From: an uncultured Tateyamaria sp.
GTDB lineage: Bacteria; Pseudomonadota; Alphaproteobacteria; Rhodobacterales; Rhodobacteraceae
Length of the DNA: 64,000 bases
Direction of reading: 5' to 3'
NCBI RefSeq assembly: GCF_947503045.1
Contig: NZ_CANNCF010000001.1
Location: 620,001-684,000, forward strand
A model generated the notes under the pieces. It searched no databases and was not told the origin of the DNA. It saw nothing but the letters and a program-made list of their open reading frames with translations. Below, piece after piece: positions 24,928 through 33,434 of this stretch. Position 1 is the stretch's first letter, and each line of letters opens with the position of its first letter. A program made the position numbers and the translations under genes.

Positions 24928-26824
24928 CTGCTGGTCCTATCGTGCCGTCACCTGGGACTTCTATATCGCTCGAACCGGCGATGGATTCCAGCGTTGTTTC
25001 GCCGACAGGTAAACTCCGTTTCGGGCGGATCAGTTTGAACTCGATGCGCCGGTTGGCTTCGCGTCCTTCTTCGCTGTCATTGTCGGCAATTGGATCAGTT
25101 TCACCATAGCCTGTGGCGACGTATGAGGCGGTGAGCACGCGGCGGGCCCGCAATTCGTTCAGCACCGATTGAGCGCGGGCCTGGCTGAGGTTCAGGTTCA
25201 TTTCCTCGCGCCCCTGGCTGTCGGTATGGCCCTGGATTTCCAACGGAATATCTCCGCACAGTTTCAGCACTTCGGCGATGTCGTCCATCGTGCCCAGCGT
25301 GCTCGCATCGATCGTCGCACTGCCCGGTTCAAAGTTGATTTTCGAGGCGGCCACGATCGCCGCGATCTCGGCCTCGCATTCGTCCGGCGTGGGGATCGAG
25401 GCAACCGGGTCCAGCTTTTCCTCGTAGATGACGCGGATGTCAAATGTCGCCGCTTCGCCCAGTTTGGAGGCCAGAAGCGAGGCGATGTTGGTGCTGGCCT
25501 CGGGGTTGCCGGTGTTGCCTGCGACCACAAGGCTGTCCGGCGTCACCGTGACCGCCCCGTTGGAGAGTTGCGCCAACGCCTCAAGGCCCGTCAGCACGCG
25601 CACGGGCCATGTGCCCGGCAGGTCGTCGACCAGCCGCGTGGCGGTATAGACATTGTCCGAGCCAAACGCCGCCTTGGCATAGCTGTCGGCCACGTTGCGC
25701 AGGTTTTCATCCGACAGGCGCCCGCGCAGTTGCACCAACCCCTCCGGGCTCAGCGTCGCCACGAACTCTGGCGGGCCCTGATTGGGGTCCACGGTTTCGG
25801 GCAGCTTGGCATAAAGCGCAAAGACATCCGGCAGGCGGTTTTCCAACTCGCCCACCACCCGGTCGAAGTCGGCCTGCGGTGTGCCTTCCGCGGCGATCAG
25901 CGTCACATCTGCATCCGAAAAGGTGACCGACCCGGCGCCCAGATCGGACAGGGCCGCGATGGCCTGTGTCACGGCGCGCCCCCAGTTGGGGCTGGGCACG
26001 CCCATGCCCACGGTGCAGATGGCAGTTCCTTGCATGCCTGCCTCTGCCGCTGCGGCCAGAATGCGGTCGCGGGTGGCGTCCGTGTCTGCCGAACAGGCGT
26101 CAAACCGGGTGCTGGTTTCGTCCTTGACCAGCCGCAAGGTAAAGGGGGTGATCACGGGCCGGGGGGCGGCCACATCCATCACCACCCGCAGTCCTGGTGG
26201 GCTGGCCCGTTGCAAGCGGCGCTCCAGCCGCGCCTTTTCCTCGGCGCTGTCGGTGATGGCGGTGATGCTGACACGCCCCGCCTCGACCGAGACCTTGGCG
26301 CGAGGCAGGTTCTCCATCGCGGTCAGAGCAAACCCCAGCGCGTCTTCCCAACCTTCCGGGGCGGGATAATCGGCCACTTCGATCAGGTCGGTGACGGGTT
26401 TGCGACCACTGATGGCGCGAATCCGTTCCAGCACGGCCCCGCGATCCGTGGTGGCGGGCATCAGCCCGATGATCGACAGGCCCGCATCATTGCGCAGGAC
26501 CTCGGCGGAAAAGCGGGGCGGGGCGATGGCGGCAGCGGCCTCGACCTCCATGTCGTCGATCACGCGGGCTGCATCGACCACCGTGCCCGCGGCCGACAGG
26601 GCGGCAAAGCGCACGGCTTCGGTGGGCGCGATCCCGGCCAGCGTGACCTGAAGTCCGTCAGCCTGAACCTCGGCCCATGTCATTTCCCGTGCATCCAGCG
26701 CGTCTCGCACCCCGATTTCGGAACTTTCCTCGATCAATTTCACCGACAGGTTGGCTGCGATCAGCGACATAAGGGCTGCCGCAAAGAACGTGCCGACAAT
26801 GATGAAAAGCGAGGACAGACGCAT
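24920..26824 (-). CDS. OmpA-family protein with N-terminal helix and BON-like repeats
   Basis: A 634-residue envelope protein. An N-terminal helix (SLFIIVGTFFAAALMSLIAANLSV) anchors or exports it. The long middle contains several repeats that look like BON or BON-related alpha/beta units, for example LQVTLAGIAPTEAVRFAALSAAGTVVDAARVIDD. Residues ~490-600 are an OmpA peptidoglycan-binding domain (FEPGSATIDAS, then LEIQGHTDSQGREEMNLNLSQARAQSVLNEL, then GYGETDPIADNDSEEGREANRRIEFKL). It probably links the inner membrane to the cell wall. It lies 62 bp downstream of ubiA and overlaps the coiled-coil gene. Confidence 0.85.
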   Translation of the reverse strand: MRLSSLFIIVGTFFAAALMSLIAANLSVKLIEESSEIGVRDALDAREMTWAEVQADGLQVTLAGIAPTEAVRFAALSAAGTVVDAARVIDDMEVEAAAAIAPPRFSAEVLRNDAGLSIIGLMPATTDRGAVLERIRAISGRKPVTDLIEVADYPAPEGWEDALGFALTAMENLPRAKVSVEAGRVSITAITDSAEEKARLERRLQRASPPGLRVVMDVAAPRPVITPFTLRLVKDETSTRFDACSADTDATRDRILAAAAEAGMQGTAICTVGMGVPSPNWGRAVTQAIAALSDLGAGSVTFSDADVTLIAAEGTPQADFDRVVGELENRLPDVFALYAKLPETVDPNQGPPEFVATLSPEGLVQLRGRLSDENLRNVADSYAKAAFGSDNVYTATRLVDDLPGTWPVRVLTGLEALAQLSNGAVTVTPDSLVVAGNTGNPEASTNIASLLASKLGEAATFDIRVIYEEKLDPVASIPTPDECEAEIAAIVAASKINFEPGSATIDASTLGTMDDIAEVLKLCGDIPLEIQGHTDSQGREEMNLNLSQARAQSVLNELRARRVLTASYVATGYGETDPIADNDSEEGREANRRIEFKLIRPKRSLPVGETTLESIAGSSDIEVPGDGTIGPADE

Positions 26825-26886
26825 CAGCGGGCCTTTGGACGTTGTGAGTGCCTGACAGGTCTATGCCTGTCGCGGGGATGTTTCAA

Positions 26887-27849
26887 TCAAACGAACAGGG
26901 CCGCACCAAAAAAGAGCAGCGGAATGATGCCGGTATCCCGGTTTGCGCGAAACAGCTGGAGGCATTTGGCCGGGTCCTCGATGTCGAGCCCGCGCAATTG
27001 CCACGCCATGTGCCAGCCCATGGCCCATGGCCCGCCGAGGGCCAGTACCATCGCCATGACCGACGCGTCATCGATCGCCGAAAAGATCACGGCGATCCCC
27101 ATCAGACCCACCGTCCCCATCAGGAACCGACGCAGCCAAGGGGCCGTGTTGGTCCCGAACAGGCGCGCGGTCGATTTGATCCCGATCAGCGCGTCGTCTT
27201 CGGTGTCCTGATGGGCATAGATCGTGTCGTAAAACAGCGTCCATGCGATGCCCGCGAGATAGAGCACGACCGCAGGCGCTTCGAGTTGTCCGGTATGCGC
27301 AGTCCAGGCCAGCAATGCCCCCCAGTTGAAGGCGAGGCCCAGAAAGACCTGCGGCCACCATGTGAACCGCTTGGCAAAGGGATAGATGGCGACCGGCAGC
27401 AACGCGAGGATGCCCAGAAGGATCGCGTTCACATGAAAGGTCAGCAGAATCGCAAAGGCGATCAGCGCCTGCGCGCACATCCAGATCACGGCGCCGCGCA
27501 CGCTGACCTGACCCGCCGGGATGGGCCGCGAGCGTGTCCGCTCCACCTGTCCGTCAAAGTCGCGGTCGGTGATATCATTCCATGTGCAGCCTGCCCCGCG
27601 CATCAGCCAGGCCCCGGCGGCGCATCCGATGGCAATCCATGCATCATGCCAACTGGCCTGCCCGTCATGCACCATCGCCAGGGTCAGCCCCCACAGGCAG
27701 GGCAGCAGCAACAGCCATGTGCCGATCGGCCGATCCGCGCGCGACAGCCGCAAGTAGGGGCGCGTCGCCTCGGGGGCAATCGTGTCCACCCAGTTGCCTT
27801 TTACTGCATCGGCGACGTGACCGTCTGGTGAAGGGATCGGGTTGGTCAT
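26887..27849 (-). CDS. ubiA: 4-hydroxybenzoate octaprenyltransferase
   Basis: UbiA prenylates 4-hydroxybenzoate in ubiquinone synthesis. The 320-residue membrane protein has both aspartate-rich prenyl-diphosphate/Mg sites: NDITDRDFDGQVERTRSRP and DTIYAHQDTEDDALIGIKSTA. It opens with the family pattern YLRLSRADRPIGTWLLLLPCLWGL and contains about eight hydrophobic helices. It starts 11 bp from the divergent rsmE gene, so the two share a promoter region. Confidence 0.95.
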   Translation of the reverse strand: MTNPIPSPDGHVADAVKGNWVDTIAPEATRPYLRLSRADRPIGTWLLLLPCLWGLTLAMVHDGQASWHDAWIAIGCAAGAWLMRGAGCTWNDITDRDFDGQVERTRSRPIPAGQVSVRGAVIWMCAQALIAFAILLTFHVNAILLGILALLPVAIYPFAKRFTWWPQVFLGLAFNWGALLAWTAHTGQLEAPAVVLYLAGIAWTLFYDTIYAHQDTEDDALIGIKSTARLFGTNTAPWLRRFLMGTVGLMGIAVIFSAIDDASVMAMVLALGGPWAMGWHMAWQLRGLDIEDPAKCLQLFRANRDTGIIPLLFFGAALFV

Positions 27850-27860
27850 ATGTTGCCTTC

Positions 27861-28586
27861 ATGAGTGATGCAAAAATCCGCCTTTATGTAGATCACCCTC
27901 TGGGGGCAGGGCAATCCGTGCCATTGTCGCGGGAGCAGGCGCATTATTTGTTCGGCGTGATGCGGCTGGGGATCGGGGCGGCGGTGCTGCTTTTCAACGG
28001 ACGCGATGGCGAATGGCGCGCAGAGGTGGTTGAGGCGGGGAAGCGTGGCGGCGTGTTGGCCTGTGCCGCACAGACTCGCGAATTGCAGATGCCCCCGGAC
28101 CTGTGGCTGCTCTTTGCCCCGATCAAAAAGGCGCGCACGGATTTCATTGTCGAAAAGGCCGCCGAGATGGGCGCGCGGCGCATCGTGCCGGTGCAGACGG
28201 AATTCACCAATGCAGGCCGCGTACAACGTGATCGCTTGCAGGCCCATGCGATTGAGGCAGCCGAGCAATGCGGCGGCACCTATGTGCCAGAGGTGGCCGA
28301 GATGGCGCGGCTCGACCGCGTGTTGGCGGATTTGGGTGACAGACAGCTTATGTTCTGCGACGAGGCACTGGCCGGGGCGGAGGACACCTCCGCCTTACGG
28401 GACAAGCCCGGGCCCTGGGCGATCCTGATCGGGCCGGAGGGCGGGTTTTCGGACAAGGAACGCGCGCGCCTCAATGGCCTCGACGCAGCGCATGCCGTGT
28501 CGCTTGGCCCCCGCATCCTGCGTGCCGACACCGCCGCTGTGGCTGCGATGACCGTCTGGCAGCAGCAGTTGGGGGACTGGCAATGA
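27861..28586 (+). CDS. rsmE: 16S rRNA (uracil-1498-N3)-methyltransferase
   Basis: RsmE methylates U1498 of 16S rRNA. The 241-residue protein has an N-terminal PUA-like domain (IRLYVDHPLGAGQSVPLSREQAHYLFGVMRLGIG) and a SPOUT knot domain (KARTDFIVEKAAEMGARRIVPVQTEFTN, then AIEAAEQCGGTYVPEV, then WAILIGPEGGFSDKERARL, then LGPRILRADTAAVAAM). ATG 27861 is the only sensible start; the frame is open upstream through the divergent ubiA gene. It overlaps the next gene by ATGA. Confidence 0.95.
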   Translation: MSDAKIRLYVDHPLGAGQSVPLSREQAHYLFGVMRLGIGAAVLLFNGRDGEWRAEVVEAGKRGGVLACAAQTRELQMPPDLWLLFAPIKKARTDFIVEKAAEMGARRIVPVQTEFTNAGRVQRDRLQAHAIEAAEQCGGTYVPEVAEMARLDRVLADLGDRQLMFCDEALAGAEDTSALRDKPGPWAILIGPEGGFSDKERARLNGLDAAHAVSLGPRILRADTAAVAAMTVWQQQLGDWQ

Positions 28587-29452
28587 CCCTGCTGCGCAAG
28601 GCCGGGCCAGATGATGCGGTGGCATTGGACGCGTTTCTGACTCAGCACCCGGCCACATCAATGTTCCTGCGCGCAAACCTTGCGGCCTTTGGCACGGACA
28701 ATCGGGATCATCGCCACGGCACCACGTATTTTGTGCCCGAAGGGACAGAGATCACGGGTGTCTTTGCGATCTCGAACGGCGGCTATCTGCTGGCACAAGC
28801 ACCCGATGCCCCACCCGAGGCATGGGCGGCGTTTGCCGCGCTGATCAAGGGGCGCACCGTGGCGGGAATGACCGGGCGGCCCGTGCAGGTTGCGCAGTGT
28901 CTCAAGGCGACCGGGCTGTTATTGGGGCCGTGGATGGTGCTTGCGGACGAGCCGCTTTACCAGTTGGAATTGTCGGCCTTGCCTGACCTGCCCGCAGACG
29001 TGCGCACGCCCGAGCCGCGTGATCTGGCTCTGCTGGAAAACTGGTATGCGACCTATGCGCTCGATACCGGACAGAGTTTGGCCGAGGACGGACCTTCTGA
29101 ACAGGCCCGCGCCCGCGCAGCGGCGGCCATAGACAGCCCGGATGTCGTGATCCTCGAAGATGCAGGCACACCGGTGGCCATGGCAGGGATCAATGCGCGT
29201 CTGCCCGATACTGTCCAGTTGGGCGGCGTGTTCACACCGGACGGGATGCGCGGGAACGGCTATGCGCGGCGCGCCGTGGCCGGATTGCTGCGGCGCTGCG
29301 CGGCCCAAGGGGTGACGCAATCTGTGCTTTTTGCCAACAACGCCGCAGCCGCACATGCCTATGAGGCGCTGGGGTTCCAGCACGTCGGTGAATATCGGGT
29401 TGCACTGCTGCGCACGCCTCAAATTGTCGGGGATAACGACGATGCTCAATGA
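28583..29452 (+). CDS. GNAT-family acetyltransferase
   Basis: A 289-residue protein whose C-terminal ~120 residues form a GNAT acetyl-CoA-binding fold: TVQLGGVFTPDGMRGNGYARRAVAGLLRRC is motif A, and FANNAAAAHAYEALGFQHVGEYRVALL is motif B. The N-terminal half looks like a degenerate second GNAT domain. It is translationally coupled to rsmE. Possible targets are ribosomal proteins or small molecules; nothing in the sequence decides this. Confidence 0.85.
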   Translation: MTLLRKAGPDDAVALDAFLTQHPATSMFLRANLAAFGTDNRDHRHGTTYFVPEGTEITGVFAISNGGYLLAQAPDAPPEAWAAFAALIKGRTVAGMTGRPVQVAQCLKATGLLLGPWMVLADEPLYQLELSALPDLPADVRTPEPRDLALLENWYATYALDTGQSLAEDGPSEQARARAAAAIDSPDVVILEDAGTPVAMAGINARLPDTVQLGGVFTPDGMRGNGYARRAVAGLLRRCAAQGVTQSVLFANNAAAAHAYEALGFQHVGEYRVALLRTPQIVGDNDDAQ

Positions 29453-29665
29453 GCGCGTATCGCGGTCCACGCCACGTGTCGGCGACGTGATTTCTCGTTG
29501 GTCAGCCTGCGACGCATTAATATCCGGGTATACATTGCGACGAACGGCTGCGCGAGGAATCCAAGAAACGCACACTCGAACCGAGCATGTGCAATGGCAG
29601 CATGGCGCAACCTGCGGCTTGGCCGTTATGATACCGCAATCACCTTCTCAGAGCAGGGATACCGC

Positions 29666-30202
29666 ATGACTTTTTTCCGACCTGAGGCGACAGCCGCACT
29701 CTGGCGTTGGCGCGAAGTGCTTGTGGGCATTGCTTTGGCTGTGCTGGCGCTCTGGTGGCTTGCCGGGCCGGGCGGCTTGTTGGGTTACCTGGCGCCGGTC
29801 ATGCTGGTGGCGGCAGGCGCGCTGATCATGGTGGGCCTGCAACGGGGGCGCTTTCGCAGTGCGGGTGGCGGCCTTGGGACCGTGCAGGTGGACGAGGGGC
29901 AGGTGACCTATTTCGGCCCACTCACCGGCGGGGCCGTGGCCCTGCGGGAGATGTCACGACTGATCCTGGATGGCGCACAACGTCCGGCGCATTGGCGGTT
30001 GGAACAGCAGGGTCAACCCCCACTGATGATTCCGATCGATGCGGACGGCGCGGATGCGCTGTTTGATGCCTTTGCGAGCCTGCCTGGGCTCAAGACTGAA
30101 CGCATGCTGGCGCAGTTGCATGATACACCGGACACGCCGGTTGTGATCTGGGAACGGGCCGGCGCAGATCTTTCGCGGATGGCGCCACTGGGGCGCGCCT
30201 GA
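29666..30202 (+). CDS. Conserved-type membrane protein of unknown function
   Basis: A 178-residue protein with two adjacent N-terminal helices (LVGIALAVLALWWLAGPGGLLGYLAPVMLVAAGALIMVGL) and a soluble C-terminal domain of ~115 residues that looks like a PH-like membrane-protein regulator domain: TVQVDEGQVTYFGPLTGGAVALREMSRLILD and DADGADALFDAFASLPGLK. ATG 29666 follows GCAGGGA; an in-frame upstream extension to 29498 adds non-domain sequence. I do not recognise a named family with certainty. Confidence 0.7.
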   Translation: MTFFRPEATAALWRWREVLVGIALAVLALWWLAGPGGLLGYLAPVMLVAAGALIMVGLQRGRFRSAGGGLGTVQVDEGQVTYFGPLTGGAVALREMSRLILDGAQRPAHWRLEQQGQPPLMIPIDADGADALFDAFASLPGLKTERMLAQLHDTPDTPVVIWERAGADLSRMAPLGRA

Positions 30203-30294
30203 CACACTTGGATATTTTTTTTAAAAAAAGGCATTGGATCAGTGGTTTGTGCTGTGCCATAAACTTGCACGGATTTAACCAGGGACAAATGTAA

Positions 30295-30978
30295 ATGTAT
30301 ATAAAAACTCTGATTTCCGCGCTCGCCATCAGCGCAGGAACGCTCGCACATGCGGGCACAATCACCGGCTATACAGATCAGACGGCCTTCGCGACCGACT
30401 TTTCCTCTGCCGTCACCGAGGATTTCGGCGCCTCCGCGCTCTTTCCCATTTCCACTGGCGTTCTGAACGCTTCGACGTCGATCTCGACGCCGCGTGGCCC
30501 AATCAGCCCCGGCGACATCGTGGACGGTGTGACCTTTTCCACGCCCATCGGCGCGGGGAACTTCTTCAACATCGATTCCGGCGGTGGGTTCAACGGGGGC
30601 TTCCTCGACAGCATCGGCACAACTGCGCCGCGTGACCTGACAGTCACGTTCGATGTCGCACAAACCGCATTCGGCTTTGTAACGAACATGCTGATGCCAA
30701 GCTTTGACATCACCATCAACTTCGTTTCGGGCCCGTCTGTCACGCAAAGCCTGTCGGTGGCGTCCAACGGCCTTGAGTTCTTTGGTTTTGCCAGCAGCGC
30801 GACGGATATCACTTCTGTGGTCATCGACGGAACCGGTTCCAGCACGTTCAACTTTGCGCTCGACGACTTCACCTTTTCCGACCAGCCGGTCGCTCCAGTG
30901 CCGCTGCCCGCGTCCCTGCCGCTGTTGCTGGCCGGTTTCGGTGCCATCGGCCTGATGCGCCGCCGTCAGAAAAGCTGA
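30295..30978 (+). CDS. VPLPA-CTERM-type sorting-domain protein
   Basis: A 227-residue exported protein. A signal peptide (MYIKTLISALAISAGTLAHA) precedes a beta-rich domain (VTEDFGASALFPISTGV...GVTFSTPIG...GGFNGGFLDSIG...DLTVTFDVAQTAFGF...FFGFASSATDITSVVIDGTG...NFALDDF), similar to secreted PEP-CTERM-type proteins. It ends with VPLPASLPLLLAGFGAIGLMRRRQKS, a VPLPA motif, hydrophobic helix and basic end. A hairpin follows the stop. The ribosome site AGGGA lies ~10 bp upstream of the start. Like the protein at 22318, it should depend on an exosortase encoded elsewhere. Confidence 0.85.
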   Translation: MYIKTLISALAISAGTLAHAGTITGYTDQTAFATDFSSAVTEDFGASALFPISTGVLNASTSISTPRGPISPGDIVDGVTFSTPIGAGNFFNIDSGGGFNGGFLDSIGTTAPRDLTVTFDVAQTAFGFVTNMLMPSFDITINFVSGPSVTQSLSVASNGLEFFGFASSATDITSVVIDGTGSSTFNFALDDFTFSDQPVAPVPLPASLPLLLAGFGAIGLMRRRQKS

Positions 30979-30991
30979 CCCGAACCTGTTG

Positions 30992-31025
30992 CACGGAACG
31001 CTGCGCATCTGCGCACCGTTCCGTG
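30992..31025 (+). terminator. Hairpin terminator after the VPLPA-CTERM gene
   Basis: Arms cacggaacg (30992-31000) and cgttccgtg (31017-31025) pair perfectly over nine bases around a 16-base loop that contains two copies of tgcgca. It begins 13 bp after the stop codon. No T-run follows, as is common in high-GC alphaproteobacteria. Confidence 0.55.
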
Positions 31026-31114
31026 ACTGCACACCGACCCTGCCCGCATTGACACCGGGGCCAAATCGCCCCATCCCTTGAGCCTTAATCCAAGGCCAAT
31101 GCGGAGCGTGCCCC

Positions 31115-32485
31115 ATGTCCATCCCCCAGTCCGGCGGCGGGCCGATCGAACATCACGACCAACTGGCCCAGTACATGGCCGATGGCTGCAAGCCGCGCGA
31201 GGATTGGCGCATCGGCACCGAACATGAAAAGTTCGGCTATTGCACTGACACACTCAAACCGCTGCCTTTCGAGGGCCCACGCTCGATCGAGGCGATCCTC
31301 GGTGGTCTGCGCGACCGCCATGGCTGGTCCGAGGTGCGTGAAGGGGGTAAACTGACAGGCCTCGAAAAGGGGCTGTGCAACATCTCGCTCGAACCCGGCG
31401 GCGCGCTGGAACTGGCCGGGGCACCGCTCGAGACCATTCACGAGACCTGTGACGAGGTGAACCAGCACCTCGCCGAAGTGAAGGACGTGTGCGAAAACCT
31501 CGGCGCAGGCTTTATCGGTCTGGGCGCCGCCCCGCACTGGCTGCACGAGGACATGCCCCTGATGCCCAAGGGGCGTTACAAGCTGATGGACGCCTATATG
31601 GGCCGGGTTGGCACCATGGGGCGCACGATGATGCGGCGGACCTGCACCGTGCAGGTGAACCTTGATTTCTCCTCAGAGGCCGACATGGTGCAAAAGATGC
31701 GCGTGGCCGTCGCGTTGCAGCCTGTGGCCGTGGCGCTGTTTGCCAACTCGCCCTTCTTTGAAGGCAAGCTCAACGGGCACAAATCGTGGCGCTCCCGCGT
31801 CTGGCGCGACACCGACAACGTGCGCGCAGGCATGGTGCCCTTCATCTTTGAGGACGGCTTTGGGTTCGAGCGTTGGGTGCAATATGTGCTCGATGTGCCG
31901 ATGTATTTTGTCTACCGCGACGGCAAATATGTCGACGCGCTTGGCATGTCGTTTCGCGATTTCCTCAAGGGTGAATTGCCTGCGCTACCGGGTGAGACGC
32001 CAACACTCAGCGATTGGGCCGATCACATGACGACGGCCTTTCCGGAGGCGCGGGTGAAGAAGTTTATCGAGATGCGCGGGGCCGATGGCGGTCCGTGGCG
32101 CCGCCTTTGCGCGCTGCCCGCCTTTTGGGTGGGGCTGATGTATGATCAGGGCGCACTCGATGCGGCCTGGGATCTTGTCAAAGGGTTCGATGCGGAAACG
32201 CGCGAAGGTCTGCGTGTGGGGGCTTCGGTCGACGGGCTGCAGGCGCAAGTGGGCGGCGTGAACATGCATGATCTGGCCCGCGAGGCCGTTGCGATCTCTC
32301 ATGCCGGCCTCACTGCGCGGGCGCGGCCCGGTGCCGGGGGCATGATCCCGGACGAGACCCACTTTCTGAACGCGCTGCAGGAAACGATCGAGACAGGCAA
32401 AACCCCGGCAGACGAGCTGATCGATCACTATAACGGTGACTGGAACGGCGATGTCACGCGGGTGTTCAAGGCCTATTCCTACTGA
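31115..32485 (+). CDS. gshA: Glutamate--cysteine ligase (plant/alphaproteobacterial type)
   Basis: This enzyme makes gamma-glutamylcysteine, the first step of glutathione synthesis. The 456-residue protein fits the plant-type (GCS2) family found in alphaproteobacteria: WRIGTEHEKFGYCTDTLKPLPFEG near the N-terminus, ISLEPGGALELAGAPLETIHETCDEVN, MMRRTCTVQVNLDFSSEADMVQKMRVAVALQPVAVALFANSPF, and SWRSRVWRDTDNVRAGMVPF. These are the ATP/glutamate-binding blocks of the family. It ends exactly where the convergent DUF805 gene ends, with no spacer. Confidence 0.93.
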   Translation: MSIPQSGGGPIEHHDQLAQYMADGCKPREDWRIGTEHEKFGYCTDTLKPLPFEGPRSIEAILGGLRDRHGWSEVREGGKLTGLEKGLCNISLEPGGALELAGAPLETIHETCDEVNQHLAEVKDVCENLGAGFIGLGAAPHWLHEDMPLMPKGRYKLMDAYMGRVGTMGRTMMRRTCTVQVNLDFSSEADMVQKMRVAVALQPVAVALFANSPFFEGKLNGHKSWRSRVWRDTDNVRAGMVPFIFEDGFGFERWVQYVLDVPMYFVYRDGKYVDALGMSFRDFLKGELPALPGETPTLSDWADHMTTAFPEARVKKFIEMRGADGGPWRRLCALPAFWVGLMYDQGALDAAWDLVKGFDAETREGLRVGASVDGLQAQVGGVNMHDLAREAVAISHAGLTARARPGAGGMIPDETHFLNALQETIETGKTPADELIDHYNGDWNGDVTRVFKAYSY

Positions 32486-33073
32486 TCATTCGGCGACGAT
32501 TGGCCCCTTGCCCAGCACGCGCTGCTCATAGAGGGCACGCACTTCGGCCTTGCGGGCGGCCTGCATTTCCGGGGTTACGGGCGCGTTGACCCGGTCCAGC
32601 ACTGCATAGCCCTGCATCGGGTCATGCTTGCGCGGGCGGCCCTCGGGGTCGCGGCGGGGGCCTCCGGTGGGGCGATAATGGGGGCCATGGATGTTGTCAT
32701 CCGCCTCGGATGGCAGCAGCGTCAGTACAAAGACCACCAGACCGCCGACAAATGGCACGAAGTAAAACAGGTAGAAAAATCCTGACAGACCTACGTCATG
32801 CAGGCGGCGGATGGTCACCGTCAGGCGTGGAAAGAAGGTGATGATAAAGTAATAGGTCAGCATGAAATCAAACGGGCTGAGGGTCAAAAGCGCCAATTCG
32901 TTGCCGCCCGCTGCGGCCAATACGTTGAACGCCATCACAGCGTCCACTGCCCCCAGAACCGTAAATGCGATGACTTCGAACAGGAAGAACCACCAGAATT
33001 CAGCGCGCGTGGCGCGCCCCGAAAACTTGAAAAAACCGGCAAAGACGGAATTGATGGCCTCGAAGAATCCCAT
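32486..33073 (-). CDS. DUF805-family membrane protein
   Basis: A 195-residue protein. The DUF805 core is visible: FFKFSGRATRAEFWWFFLFEVIAFTVLG, a hydrophobic hairpin, then LTVTIRRLHDVGLSGFFYLFYFVPFVGGLVVFVLTLLPSEADDN, which matches the family pattern of an R-RLHD-x-G loop between helices. A hydrophilic tail of ~60 residues (RDPEGRPRKHDPMQGYAVLDRV) is an addition. Function of DUF805 proteins is largely unknown. It converges on gshA with stops abutting. Confidence 0.85.
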   Translation of the reverse strand: MGFFEAINSVFAGFFKFSGRATRAEFWWFFLFEVIAFTVLGAVDAVMAFNVLAAAGGNELALLTLSPFDFMLTYYFIITFFPRLTVTIRRLHDVGLSGFFYLFYFVPFVGGLVVFVLTLLPSEADDNIHGPHYRPTGGPRRDPEGRPRKHDPMQGYAVLDRVNAPVTPEMQAARKAEVRALYEQRVLGKGPIVAE

Positions 33074-33434
33074 GGCGCTTGCGCCCCTTTTGTCTGACGG
33101 ACAAGTGTTCTTTCACGCTATGAGGGAGCATTCTGGCGGCACTGTGGCAGCTTTTGTGCCATCGCGTGGCGGTTGGGGTGGGAGCGTCTTTTCGGGCGGG
33201 ATAGCACGGCATTTCGGTTGGCACGTTTGCATTGATTTTGATCCGGGTGGGATGTGCCGGGGTGGTCCAGAACGGCCGCAGCTAACCCGATAGACGCGTT
33301 CGGCTGGAAGTACTGCGGCGAGGTAAAGGCGCCTAAAGCCGTGCGGAATGGCGCCCGGTGACGATCTGCACGTTTCTTTAGGACAGATGCGCTAGCAAGA
33401 CGCTGTTGAACTTAAGACACGCGGAGTTCTCATC
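33074..33434. other. Intergenic region without a recognisable gene (361 bp)
   Basis: It separates the DUF805 gene and the Hint-domain gene, which are divergent, so it should contain both promoters. I see no convincing coding frame, tRNA-like structure or long inverted repeat. A plausible ribosome site (GGAG) lies just ahead of the Hint gene start. Confidence 0.4.

Noticed and set aside
25169-27211. Plus-strand frame of 680 residues opposite the OmpA and ubiA genes
   Set aside because: It crosses two real genes in the opposite direction and reads as low-complexity Arg/His/Gln sequence.
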